Below, piece by piece: positions 10,118 through 21,000 of a stretch of DNA of 64,000 nucleotides. The DNA comes from Candidatus Poribacteria bacterium. GTDB taxonomy: Bacteria; Poribacteria; WGA-4E; WGA-3G. Made by a program: the position numbers and the translations under genes. Within the stretch, counting starts at the first letter, position 1. Every line of letters begins with the position of its first letter. The notes below the pieces were generated by a model that ran no database searches, was not told the DNA's origin, and saw only the letters and a list, made by a program, of their open reading frames with translations. Where the stretch lies: assembly GCA_028824685.1 (NCBI GenBank), contig JAPPCZ010000109.1, positions 80,406 to 144,405 on the forward strand, written 5' to 3'.

Positions 10118-10918
10118 CTATCCGAGAATACCCTCCATGCGCGCATAAACCCACGTTTTCAACTCCGGATGTGTGTGAATATAGAAGGTGCCGTCCTGAA
10201 TAGCCTTATAGACATGATCGGCTACTTCCGCTGAAGACATTCCCGATTCCATCTCAGCACGCACGTTCCGAGAAGCACCTAAAGTTTGTTGTGTTTCCAA
10301 TTCTGGATTTTGTAAAACATCTGGGCGGTTTCGGGCAGAGTCTAAAATACCTGTTCGCACCCAACCGGGACACAAGACATGCACCTGAATCTGTGATCCC
10401 TTTTGTGCTAATTCATCTGCCAGGGTTTCTGAAAGTGCAACAACGCCGTATTTGCTCACCTTATAGATGCCTTCTCCCGCACCTCGTACCAAACCGAGTA
10501 TTGAAGCGGTGTTGACAATATGGCATTTGGTCTCTTGTGCCAGCATACGCGGAACAAACGCACGAATGCCGTGAATCACACCCCATAGGTTAACGCCTAA
10601 CACCCATTCCCAATCGGCAATGGAATGTTCCCAGATAGGACGACTACAAACAACACCTGCATTGTTGCAGAGGATATGCACTGCCCCAAAAGCATCCAAC
10701 GTCTGTTCTGCCAGATTTTCAACATCTTTAGCGTTTGAAACATCCGTTTTCACAGCAAGCACAGTTGCGCCTTTCGCACGTAGGTCTGCTTCAAGTTTGG
10801 CCAAAGGTTCTTCTTCAATATCTGCAAGGACAACTGCCATCCCTTCCGCGGCGAACCGTTCTGCCATACCGCGTCCGATACCGCTTGCTGCACCAGTAAT
10901 AACTGCAACGCTTTTCAT
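10118..10918 (-). CDS. Short-chain dehydrogenase/reductase
   Basis: AVITGAASGIGRGMAERFAAEG, LCNNAGV, YKVSKYGVVALSE motifs. Confidence 0.95.
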   Translation of the reverse strand: MKSVAVITGAASGIGRGMAERFAAEGMAVVLADIEEEPLAKLEADLRAKGATVLAVKTDVSNAKDVENLAEQTLDAFGAVHILCNNAGVVCSRPIWEHSIADWEWVLGVNLWGVIHGIRAFVPRMLAQETKCHIVNTASILGLVRGAGEGIYKVSKYGVVALSETLADELAQKGSQIQVHVLCPGWVRTGILDSARNRPDVLQNPELETQQTLGASRNVRAEMESGMSSAEVADHVYKAIQDGTFYIHTHPELKTWVYARMEGILG

Positions 10919-11605
10919 TTAAATCTCCGCTTGGCGCTGCTGATGATACTCTTCTAAGGCAAAGTTTGCATTTATAATTGTCTCTAACTTTTTAACAAGT
11001 GCATCAATATGTTTGCCCGGAAAGGCAAAGTAGAAATCATCGTCAGAGAGTGCCGTATAGACACGGTTGCCGATGCATCCCAAGCTACTTGCCCCTTTAT
11101 CAGACTGCATAACAGCCGGTATCACAGCACACGTTGGTCTACCCATGACACCGTTTTCAGTGCCGATTCCCGCAGCGGTTGCAGCTTCAGCCAAGAGCAT
11201 CATCTGTTTCGGTGTGCCAGAGATAAGAACAACATCCGGTATATCAGTTGTGTCTGCTAAAGGTGCATAAACTGCATTTTCAAAAGTGTTTTCCCTTCGT
11301 GGAATGCCAGGGACCTCTTCCATACTAATATAGCCGAGTTCGCCCATCAGTCCGAGGGTGTTTTCCAGTTCTTCCATTTGTGCGTCCGGAAGTTCAACGT
11401 TATGTGTATAACACCCGATCGGACAGTTGTAGTGGTCGGATGCTTCGGTATAGAAGGTTTTACCTTCCGATGCGCGCTTCCAATATGTGCATCCAGATGC
11501 TTCGGCTTTTTCCACACGGGAAACACCTTCTGGCTGTGATTCGTGAAACGTTACTGCAATAGGCGTAGTTTCCAAATCAAGTAACTCTTGTAATTGTTTT
11601 GACAT
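10919..11605 (-). CDS. DUF169-like protein
   Basis: MSKQLQELLDLETTPIAVTFHESQPEGV...NCPIGCYTHNVELP; start trimmed to ATG 11605; abuts the downstream SDR gene. Confidence 0.75.
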   Translation of the reverse strand: MSKQLQELLDLETTPIAVTFHESQPEGVSRVEKAEASGCTYWKRASEGKTFYTEASDHYNCPIGCYTHNVELPDAQMEELENTLGLMGELGYISMEEVPGIPRRENTFENAVYAPLADTTDIPDVVLISGTPKQMMLLAEAATAAGIGTENGVMGRPTCAVIPAVMQSDKGASSLGCIGNRVYTALSDDDFYFAFPGKHIDALVKKLETIINANFALEEYHQQRQAEI

Positions 11606-11767
11606 ATTTTCTCCTTTATTGTTATGGTTCAAACAAGGGGTTTCGTGACAATTGAATGGCTCTGGGCAAACCATTTCTGTCCCTCATAAAAATAAGCAAC
11701 AAGGCATAACTTTTTTGATGTTGTTCTGCCATAGCTATCAGTTTTCGCAGAAAAGTTGAGAACGATT

Positions 11768-14224
11768 CTATCGATCCTCACCGTAATCTGGTTCTTTTGC
11801 CGGGCGAATTACCCATTCTTCAAAAACGGACTTGAAAGATTTTGCTTTGTCTCCAAAATGAAGATACTGGAGACTCTTCACAGGAACCGATGTCTCACCG
11901 TAGATCGGAGAACGTCCATATAGTTTATCGCCTTTGACGCTGAGTGGTTCAAAAATCAGGATCGGATTGTGGATTAAAGCGAAGCGCACTTCAGACTGAG
12001 TTGTTTTGGCATCTTGGTTTTCAGTTTTCGTAGGAGGTTCTTGTTGTGCATCAGAACCTTTTTCATCGCTTGCCGTTTCTTTTGTTGATTGCTCAGGGTT
12101 ATTAATGCTTATATCAATAATTCGAGCCACCCGATTAATTGGGATAAAAACCTTCTTCAAATTTGATTCAAACTGAATTATCTGTCCGTTAATACTTATT
12201 AAATTGCCTCGCTTTAAATCACCATTGTTTGCCACAAGAATATGGTTCGGTGGATTGTCTCGGTTGAAACGTGGCAAGGTTAAAGCGCGTTCTAATTTTA
12301 CATCTAACTCCTCAGTTTGCGTTTCGAGTGGATCATACATGACTTCAATACCGCGCTTAAGGACAACAGCAGGATCGTTTGCAGCGAAGTCTCCTCCAAC
12401 TACAACAACTTTCGGATTTCCCCCAAGTTTTTCGTTATTTACAATTATTTTTGTTTTACCATCTTCGGTTCTCCGCATTATAGCTTCCAAAATTTGTCCA
12501 TCTTCTAAAATTATACGGTGTTTATTTCCACCTGTAATGGTAATCGGATTTCGGTTTTCCTTTCTACCGTGCGTTTTGCTACGTGTAAACTCAATACCTT
12601 TCATGTATGTTGAGTCCATGTGCGTCGTGCTGATAAAAGGGGATCGAAAATTAATAGAGGTTTTATCGTAAGACAAGACCTGACATGGGATGACTTCTCC
12701 GTTTTTTAGATGCAACAGATGGGGAAACATCTTTATATCAAAAGGTTGTAGTCTTGAAACCTGTTTATTATTACGTTCTATGCGAGCAGATCGGTTGTTC
12801 GCAAGTCGCACTGGTTCCAACGCGCCTATAGTCTGCCATCGGATATTTGATGCATCGTCGCCTTTAAAAAGAATGTGACCGCGTAAACTGCCTGATGGAA
12901 AAAACATCTTATCATAGTCATCTACTGGTTTTTTAGTTTTGGCTTTGGACTCAAACCGAAGTAGTGAAGCACCCGCGAGTGAGCAGGTTATCGGTTCCTC
13001 AGCAAATTTAGTCTGGAGTACAACGCTATCCAAGTTTAGTTGCATCACTTGTCCACGCACAACAGAACCGTCAATATATGTTAATGCCATATAATCGTCG
13101 ATTGTTGCCAATTTTCTCCCCGGCTGCACAACACGGTCAATCTGTTGTAGGTTGATATCTCGTAGTGTTCCATCTGTGTCAAGGACATAACCTCTGTTTT
13201 TCTGGACAAACAATTTGCCGTAAAAAACTTCTCCGTTCATCATGTGGATTCGAGGTTTGGAGTAGTCGACTTGCTGGCTTTTAAGTCCGGCAGGTTGCCG
13301 ATAGACCCTTAATCGTCGGACTGTCAGATTTTGTCCTCGGTTAAAAATATAGATGCCGGGTGTTTCAACAGTTGGCTGAACACCAGTCAGTTCTAAGAGT
13401 AGATTGCCATTTAAGTCAGAGACTTTTAGCATACCAAGGTCTTGATCATAAGCAAGTCGCAAACGGAAGTCGCGACGATCGTCCTCAACTGGCATTATAT
13501 CTTCGAATAGTTGGCCTTGAACGACAACCAGTTCGTTAGTCCATGTTTCTATTCTTAGTGTCTGGTACAGGTTTTTACCGAAGGCAAGAACAAAGCCGGG
13601 TGGGGCTGTATTGGATGCGAATTCAAGATCAATTTCAAAACGTTTTGGCCATTTAAAAGCATAGAAGATGTTAGTCTTACCTTGATCTGTGGATGGGTGT
13701 CCACCACGATCAGGATACCAACCAGTATGTTCATTATTATCAGGGAATTGAACTAATACCTCATCGGTTTCATTTTTCTTAGGTGATTTCCACGCTGTTA
13801 GTTGAGAACCGTCAAAAATCAGGTTGGAATGCGCGCGACTTTCAAGCGAGTAAATCATCTCTCTATTCACTCGGAACTTACCCTGACGTTTGCTGGAAAA
13901 CAGAAAGGTATTTTCATCTGAGTCTACAATGTCTGCCGTCCAGACATCACCTAATACTGTACCAACGCGGAAAGTCTCTGTTGCTGGTGCCGGTTGTTTT
14001 GAAAAATCAATTGAATCTAAGACATTTGTATCAACAATTAGATCGTCTGAAAAGTGTGGTGAATTCCATCGAATCTTCCCTGACTGACTATCTAATAGTT
14101 TACCGGGAAGGGTATCCCCATTTTTCCAACGTAAAACTGTTTCCTGTGCCTGTATCTTGATTGGACTCCACGTCCCCGCAATTATAATCGCAATGGCTAA
14201 AATATTTTTTAGACACCTCTGCAT
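11768..14224 (-). CDS. Secreted protein with repeated small beta-barrel-like units and a LamG/DUF1080-like segment
   Basis: Signal peptide; RBS AGGAGG before ATG 14224; repeated pattern 'NGD..(P/R)GKL....G.I.w.Sp......l...V..I.F' about eight times. Confidence 0.65.
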   Translation of the reverse strand: MQRCLKNILAIAIIIAGTWSPIKIQAQETVLRWKNGDTLPGKLLDSQSGKIRWNSPHFSDDLIVDTNVLDSIDFSKQPAPATETFRVGTVLGDVWTADIVDSDENTFLFSSKRQGKFRVNREMIYSLESRAHSNLIFDGSQLTAWKSPKKNETDEVLVQFPDNNEHTGWYPDRGGHPSTDQGKTNIFYAFKWPKRFEIDLEFASNTAPPGFVLAFGKNLYQTLRIETWTNELVVVQGQLFEDIMPVEDDRRDFRLRLAYDQDLGMLKVSDLNGNLLLELTGVQPTVETPGIYIFNRGQNLTVRRLRVYRQPAGLKSQQVDYSKPRIHMMNGEVFYGKLFVQKNRGYVLDTDGTLRDINLQQIDRVVQPGRKLATIDDYMALTYIDGSVVRGQVMQLNLDSVVLQTKFAEEPITCSLAGASLLRFESKAKTKKPVDDYDKMFFPSGSLRGHILFKGDDASNIRWQTIGALEPVRLANNRSARIERNNKQVSRLQPFDIKMFPHLLHLKNGEVIPCQVLSYDKTSINFRSPFISTTHMDSTYMKGIEFTRSKTHGRKENRNPITITGGNKHRIILEDGQILEAIMRRTEDGKTKIIVNNEKLGGNPKVVVVGGDFAANDPAVVLKRGIEVMYDPLETQTEELDVKLERALTLPRFNRDNPPNHILVANNGDLKRGNLISINGQIIQFESNLKKVFIPINRVARIIDISINNPEQSTKETASDEKGSDAQQEPPTKTENQDAKTTQSEVRFALIHNPILIFEPLSVKGDKLYGRSPIYGETSVPVKSLQYLHFGDKAKSFKSVFEEWVIRPAKEPDYGEDR

Positions 14225-14319
14225 TTCATTTTTCCTCCTGATGGTAACCAACGCTCAACTGTCATCTTTTAGAGAGAAGTTGTTTTCAATAAAACATCTT
14301 TCTGACTATCAATAACCGT

Positions 14320-15423
14320 CTATCTTTCATAAATAGGTAGAAGACGATAGTTCAAAGCTAAGGTAAGCACTGCCATTCCTGTTCCATAAGCCTTACCGTG
14401 GGAACTGTTGAAACTTCCATCTTCTTGTTGCATCCTTTGAAGCCTTTCAATGGTGCGTTGATTCCAAGCTTGCCATGCTTCAAAGTCGCTCTGAAACAAC
14501 GCCTGAGCCATGTAGTATAGGGTATAGAACATGTAATGATTACCTACATTATGGCTCGCTCTGCGCTTGATGAATTCCGCTGTAGATTTGTATTCTGGCG
14601 TGTCTTTCCTTTTGCCAATTGCATAGACGAGGGTAGCAATCGCAGAACGAGTGAGTCCGTCGCCATGGCTGCCTGAAGGCGTATAGGAGACACCGCCACC
14701 CCGCGTTGTGCAGGTTTGAAAAAAGTTCAACGCCTTGTCAATTGCTTCATTGGGGACTTCAATACCAGCATTTCGCGCACCGAGTATTCCCATTAATACG
14801 GTGCCAGCGACGGTTGTGTCAGCATCTCGCGCTTGTGGCGAGTAGCGCCATGCCCCCCAAGGATTTTTCTCCTGTGCAGTCAATGCACATCGTACGGCAA
14901 GCTCTAATGCTGAACTGAGGGTACGCCTACGATTTTCAGGCACTTCACTGCCTTTCCAAAGCAGATTCTCGCTTACAGCACCATACGCTTCGGATAGCGC
15001 TAACATCGCAAAACCGTGGTGGTACATTGATGCATGTCCACTCGTTCCCATGTATCCTGTTCTGGCGTTTTGATTAGCGATGATGTTTTGCAAGGCTTTA
15101 CGGATATGTGTAGCATAAGGTCCATAATCAGGGTCTTCACCACTTGCCATAAATGCCATAACACATATCCCAGTTATCCCTGGACCATTCCGCCCCCCTT
15201 GCCAACTTCCATCTTTCAGTTGTGTGTTGGCGAGGTATCGTAAACTTCGGTCATTGATGCTTCTAACTGCTGGTGGAACACCTGTGCCGTAGCGAAGGGT
15301 TGGATCCTGTGCATGAATGGATTCGCTGAAAAACGTGCCCAACAATATTAAGAAACCGGAAAATCCTATGATCAATGTATTTTGATTCATTAGAACACCT
15401 ATAATTTTTCTGTGTTTTGTCAT
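14320..15423 (-). CDS. Prenyltransferase/squalene-oxidase-repeat (alpha-alpha toroid) protein
   Basis: SLRYLANTQLKDGSWQGG, RCALTAQEKNPWGAWRYSP, LQRMQQEDGSFNSSHGKAYGTGMAVLTL repeats; signal peptide. Confidence 0.8.
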   Translation of the reverse strand: MTKHRKIIGVLMNQNTLIIGFSGFLILLGTFFSESIHAQDPTLRYGTGVPPAVRSINDRSLRYLANTQLKDGSWQGGRNGPGITGICVMAFMASGEDPDYGPYATHIRKALQNIIANQNARTGYMGTSGHASMYHHGFAMLALSEAYGAVSENLLWKGSEVPENRRRTLSSALELAVRCALTAQEKNPWGAWRYSPQARDADTTVAGTVLMGILGARNAGIEVPNEAIDKALNFFQTCTTRGGGVSYTPSGSHGDGLTRSAIATLVYAIGKRKDTPEYKSTAEFIKRRASHNVGNHYMFYTLYYMAQALFQSDFEAWQAWNQRTIERLQRMQQEDGSFNSSHGKAYGTGMAVLTLALNYRLLPIYER

Positions 15424-15425
15424 GA

Positions 15426-17054
15426 TTATCTACCTCTTTTAAATACGCTTTGCTGCCAAGGGCTCAGTATTTCATCATCCATCCTGATGAATAATTCAGC
15501 AAACATCATTTGCAGCCCTTTATGATTCAATGAGGGGATAGTTAACTGTGCTGTTATCATTTTTATCTGTTGCTGCTGTACCTCGTTAAGCAGCACAATC
15601 ATATCTATGAAAGCCAGCGCGAGATTCCGCGAAGCCTGTATCCGAAAATTCTCATGTTCAGCTTGGCGTGCTATATACTGTAAATAGGCATCTTCAGAGA
15701 GAACATCTTTGATTGCCTGTTGGTAAAGGGGATGATTAGTAATCTGGGGCAGTTCAATTTTATCCCATCGTTCATTTGTGCCTCTTTTGTCCCATAACTC
15801 TTTCTTCATGGCCTCAAGTTTCTCAGCAGCTTGTTCACGAGTAATATTTTGAAACATGAACGCCTGCATAATAGCACCTAATTCCTCAGAAAATTTGAAA
15901 TGTTCATCAATGTCTGGAATTCGTGCTTCAAGGTATTGTTGGATCACACCTTTAGTAGCGAGTTTCAAGCGTTTTGATGCACTTTCGTTAAGCGAACCTA
16001 ACTGTTCAGTATGTGCTGTCAGTATTGTTTCAGCCAAGATCCACTTTTGAGATTTTGGAGGAACCTTATCGATTTTATCCTTTTCATCTGCATTTTCCGA
16101 TGGCACTTCAAAAGTCTCAATACCAACTAAATCCTTTCCATCATAAAAATCAATCATCACTTCCCAAATTTTTGACTGTGTTTGGTTCAATACGCTATCC
16201 AAAGATATGTGCAATTGATTATGTAACAGATCACTGACTTCCTTCGGCAATGGTCCATTCATTATATTCATAAAGTTCAGATCTTGCTTATCATTTATTG
16301 TATCAAGCAGCAATTTCACGAGGTTTTCGCGTTGATCAACTGTCAAGCTGAGTGTTTGGTCAAGAAATGCCGTTATAATATCAACAAATGCTTGTCTAAC
16401 TTGCTGTTGCCGTGCTTTGGTGAAATTGATATAATCCTGAAGTTGTGTTTCTGTCAGGTATTTGGCAAACGCTGCCCTGCAATCAGGGTGTGACAACATT
16501 CCTATGATCATTCCTATGCTGGCGTATTTTTCTCCCTCTGCAAAGGCTGCAGTTTCTCCGTTTTTTTGATCTAACACAGTATCAAACGCTTCAAAAATCG
16601 ACTTATGAAGTTTTTTTACAATAGACGCATTCAATTTGTAACGTTTGCCTATATCTTCAGCAACATGCTGTAGTAAAATTTCAGCAAAACGTGTTTCAAA
16701 ATCGTCTTTTTTGCTCATTTTGAATCGTTCAAAACGGTCATCACCGGCAGCAACAAACTTTGATTTACCATTTCGAGGATTATATCCTCTCTTGGATATT
16801 TTTACAGTATAGCGTCCTGCTGGAAGACCTGTAAATTCGTATTCACCTTTAGCATCAGTCTTTACTGTCCATTCTTTTTCAGCAGAATTAACAATCTTAA
16901 CCGTAGCTCCTTCAATCGGGTTGTTTTTCCTTGTTAATTCAAGTACCTCACCCCGGATGGTCGCGCCATTTACAGCATTTTCTTTTCCAAGGACAATGCA
17001 TGTAGAGGTACTGATATAAACGATTGCTATTAGCAAATAAATAAAGCGAGTCAT
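15426..17054 (-). CDS. Secreted protein with N-terminal carboxypeptidase-regulatory-like domain
   Basis: IRGEVLELTRKNNPIEGATVKIVNSAEKEWTVKTDAKGEYEFTGLPAGRYTVKISKRGY; remainder alpha-helical, unassigned. Confidence 0.7.
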   Translation of the reverse strand: MTRFIYLLIAIVYISTSTCIVLGKENAVNGATIRGEVLELTRKNNPIEGATVKIVNSAEKEWTVKTDAKGEYEFTGLPAGRYTVKISKRGYNPRNGKSKFVAAGDDRFERFKMSKKDDFETRFAEILLQHVAEDIGKRYKLNASIVKKLHKSIFEAFDTVLDQKNGETAAFAEGEKYASIGMIIGMLSHPDCRAAFAKYLTETQLQDYINFTKARQQQVRQAFVDIITAFLDQTLSLTVDQRENLVKLLLDTINDKQDLNFMNIMNGPLPKEVSDLLHNQLHISLDSVLNQTQSKIWEVMIDFYDGKDLVGIETFEVPSENADEKDKIDKVPPKSQKWILAETILTAHTEQLGSLNESASKRLKLATKGVIQQYLEARIPDIDEHFKFSEELGAIMQAFMFQNITREQAAEKLEAMKKELWDKRGTNERWDKIELPQITNHPLYQQAIKDVLSEDAYLQYIARQAEHENFRIQASRNLALAFIDMIVLLNEVQQQQIKMITAQLTIPSLNHKGLQMMFAELFIRMDDEILSPWQQSVFKRGR

Positions 17055-17109
17055 TTTCCGATCCTTCTTGTGATTTTTTTTATGCCAAACCTATATTTTC
17101 TCCGTAACT

Positions 17110-18042
17110 TTAATCTCGAATTGTAGCGAGCCCTGTTTGCCATTCTTTACCTTTTTTACCTGCGTAGAGCATGACATAGGTATCACCGATTTCAAGTATC
17201 TGACCTGTTAATACACCGTCACAATCAAACGCGTCGGGATTGTCTGATGGTGTGAATACGGGGTTGTGAGGGTTAGGTTCAAAAGTGCGAAAATCGCGAG
17301 TCCGCACATGCCCAATCCGCCAGACCTCACCATCAAATCCACCATAGAGAATATGGAAGTATTGTGGCCCTTTGAACAATTCAGTTTCACGGACGGCTTT
17401 GCTGTCCCATGTTTCCCCGCTCCCTGTGAAAACAGGGTTAGCTGGATTTTTTGTGACCATTGCGGGATTACTCGTCGGTGCCGTTGCATGACACATCGTC
17501 AAACCCTCTCCGAATGATTGTGTAGCCTTGCCGGTATAAACGATGTGAATTATTTCGCCATCCACCGCGACCGAAGGATGTGTTGAGCCATGTTGTTCGT
17601 GTTCAGTATCCGCAGGAATAACTGGCGTGTGCTGAACGCGTTCCCATTTGCCCAAATCTCCATCACTAACAAGCAATCCGGTCTGTTCGGGCGTTGTCTT
17701 TCCTTTGCCTCGATAATACATGTAGTACTTGCCATCAGCGGGATTTAGGAAGGGAAAAGGGTACTCAACGGATGCATTATCAAAACTATCCATTGAAGGC
17801 TCAATAATAGGATTACGTGTATCCTGTGTGATATTGGTGAGATCGCTAATGGGTGCTGTCGCGTGCATCATCAACCAACGAACACCCACATCGCGTTTAC
17901 ACCAGATGTAATGTGCCGTTTCATCAACGATAATCGCATGAGTTGCTGCCGCCCAGAGAGGTGGCGGGAGAGAGATGATAGGATTGCCTGTTTCTATCCT
18001 CTTGAAACTGGCGAATAATTCAAATGGTATAGCATCTGTCAT
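17110..18042 (-). CDS. Glycosidase-like five-bladed beta-propeller family protein
   Basis: YPFPFLNPADGKYYMYYRGKG, HGSTHPSVAVDGEIIHIVYTGKA, GQILEIGDTYVMLYAGKKGKEWQTGLATI, as in GH43/GH130/DUF377-like propellers. Confidence 0.7.
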   Translation of the reverse strand: MTDAIPFELFASFKRIETGNPIISLPPPLWAAATHAIIVDETAHYIWCKRDVGVRWLMMHATAPISDLTNITQDTRNPIIEPSMDSFDNASVEYPFPFLNPADGKYYMYYRGKGKTTPEQTGLLVSDGDLGKWERVQHTPVIPADTEHEQHGSTHPSVAVDGEIIHIVYTGKATQSFGEGLTMCHATAPTSNPAMVTKNPANPVFTGSGETWDSKAVRETELFKGPQYFHILYGGFDGEVWRIGHVRTRDFRTFEPNPHNPVFTPSDNPDAFDCDGVLTGQILEIGDTYVMLYAGKKGKEWQTGLATIRD

Positions 18043-18078
18043 CAGTTTTTCCTCTGTTTACAGTGCGTCGTGTGTCTA

Positions 18079-21000
18079 CTACTGTCCTTCTATTGCATTA
18101 AAATAAGCATCTAATCCTTGACGGAATTCTTCCGGTAATACACGTCCTGCTTTACCAGTTGCTTGTTTAGGTGAGCGTTTTTCAATGAAAGCTTCTCCGC
18201 TATCATCGCCAACTCCCAAAAGGCTTAGCGCGGAAATTAATGCTGCGAGTCCTTGTCCACCACCACCTGGTGAGTCTCCGCTATTACCGCCACCAGGAAC
18301 ATTTGGCATGCGTTGTGTTTCAAGCAAGATTTCGATCACTTCCGAGATGGCTGCGATTGCTTTCGGACCGGTGTTTGGCTCGGCAAGGATTGTTTCTGCT
18401 TCGTCCATAACCTCAGCTGCCCTGCTAACTTTGGCGAGTTGCCGTCGGATCAATGCCGTGTTGGCATTTGGCAATAGACCTATTTCCCTTACTACTTCGT
18501 GTGTATCCTCTGCGATTTCGTATTGTGTATCGCTTAATGCCTCGCTTCGCTCATAATATTTGTCATCAGTGAGAGCGTCCTTTGCCTGCTCAACCTCGCG
18601 TGTCTCTTCCCGTAATTGGATTTCGCGATTGATGAGGCGCAATACTTCCACAATGATTTCTGGAGGCAGATTAGGCAGTTCCATCATTCCACCTTGTGGG
18701 GGCGGCGTTTCAGGCAGCGGATCTATTAGTTGTTCTGCCCACCGATCCAGTGTATCCGCCCAATATTCCGCTTCAATGGTTGACCGCCCGACAAAATTCC
18801 TGTTAATAGATCGGACAAGATCACGTATTTGGGTTGATACAGATGCGTCCTCCATCTCTGCAAGGACACGCAAGTAGTTTGCATTAGGACGCCGATCAAT
18901 ATATGCTGCCATGTCTTGTATGATAGTAGTTATGTTTTTAGACTCGGCGGACTCAAGATCGGCTAAACGTCTTCGTGCAGTTTGATTGTCTGTTCCTCTG
19001 TCGGCAAGTCCGAAACTATCCAGACTATCCAGATCGGACGCGATGTCAATCTGTTTGCGCGAAGCTGCTTTCAAACGTTTCACGAATGTGCTGTTTTCAA
19101 AGCCGACAAGCAGTCTTTTTATCTCATCTGATAATTTGGCGAAGGCATCCAGCAATTCCTTTTGCTCCTCGACCGCCTCCAGAACAAGTTCTGATGCTTG
19201 GGGTGTTTCGGTCTCTTGCTCTTGAGCGTCTCTGCCACTCCCTTTTAAGGTAGTCGTAGGAATTTGCAGTCCACCAACGACTTGTGGAGGCTGTCCTCCC
19301 TGTGGTTTATCAGGTTTATTGAATCCTGATTCAACGTCAGAGATGCCTGGTGTAGGATTCGCGGGTGAAAAACTTGGTTTACCACCTTCTGGTGGTTTAC
19401 TCCGATCTACGCTGGCAGAATCACCACGTTCGTTTGGATCGTCCGGCATCTCTTCATCTGCTGTTTCGGGTGGTAGCTTACTATCGGGTCCATATTTTTC
19501 AACATCGTTTTCCGAATTGCTGGGTTTGGCATTCGATTGGTTACCATCTGTTGGCTGTTGGCTATCAGATTTTGAAGGATTGCCCTGCTGAGCGTTTGGT
19601 TGACTATCAGATGTTGAGGGTTTGTCTTGCGGACTGCTTTGTCCGGGTGCCTCTGCTGCCTGTGCAAGTAGATTTGCAACAGAAGGCATTTTCTTTTTTG
19701 CTATCTCCTCTAATTGTTCGAGCATTTCACCCCACGATTCGAGTTGAGATCCATCGAATTCACTGTTTTTTGCTGCTTCCTGCATCAATTCCGTGCCGCT
19801 TTCGATAAGGCTATCAAGTTTTGCTGCGTTAGTACGTTCTGCTGCGGCTTGATTCTGTAATTTTTTGCGCTGTGCTGGATCGTCAAGTTCTGCAGGAGAC
19901 AAGTCACGTAGTTCAAGATTGGTTTGGTGTAACTGCAATTCTTTGTCGTGGACATCTTTTGCCGCGCCTGCCCAAAGCTGCATCTGCCCGATTAGCCACT
20001 TAAAGTGTTCGGCAGGCGTTAGCACATGCAGCATAATCTGCGGTGAACGAACGCGTTCACGGTTCGGAAAATAATCCTCTGCAAAAGCACGTAGACGTAG
20101 ACTCTGCGGTTTTATATTTTCACGTTCAACAGAAAATGTGGCAGGGACGGTAAGTGCTTCCGAAGTTGGACTTCCTGAAGACACAGTTTTTTCACCGATG
20201 GCAGGTTCAGGATTTTGAATCGGATTCTCAATACCTTCCCATTCTAAACCAATATGTTTTACACCGAAGTCATCCCCCGCCTGAATCTCAAATGTGAGCA
20301 CTTCTGTAGAAAGGACAACTTGATTATTTTTTAGTTTGGTTATGGCGACCGTTGGTACAGCGTCCTCTTGTGCCTCAAACTGTAGCACTTGTGGTTCACT
20401 TGCTGCAAGTCCAAAACGGTCCCGCCATGTCAATTGCATCTCTGTCGTTGTTTCTACTGATATTGGTTCGGTAATCACGCGTGCCCCATCCACCTTTTGT
20501 GGACGATTGTTTAATGTTGCTTCAGACAATTCGCGTGTTGTAGTGGCTTCCAAGGTGGCGGTGCTTCCCTTCACTAAGTTGACTATTCCACCGCGCACAT
20601 CATCAATACGCGGTTCTTGATGTTGCAAGTAGTCGGGGAGTTTGACTTTAGCAATGATTTCTTTTAGGGCAGGTCTCAATTTGGGTTCAACTGGAATGGA
20701 ACGGCGCGCATCTCCTATGCGGAGATTAACTTTACCCTCTTCCGTTTGTGGTGGCAACTCAAATTTGTAGGTTTCTCCTTCTCGTTCTGCAACCACCGGC
20801 ATCTGTTTTGCATAGCGTGCTTCACCTGACTCGGGTTTCCATGGAGATTCATCTTTTAAACGTGCTTCAACATTAAATGGTTCGGCATACGCTACCACAC
20901 GCTTATCCGTTTTACCTTCCAACTGCGCAAAGGTATATCGTTCCACGTTTCGCCACGGGGTTAACCATCGAGCGAGAGTATTCCGAGTCGTTGCGGGAAT

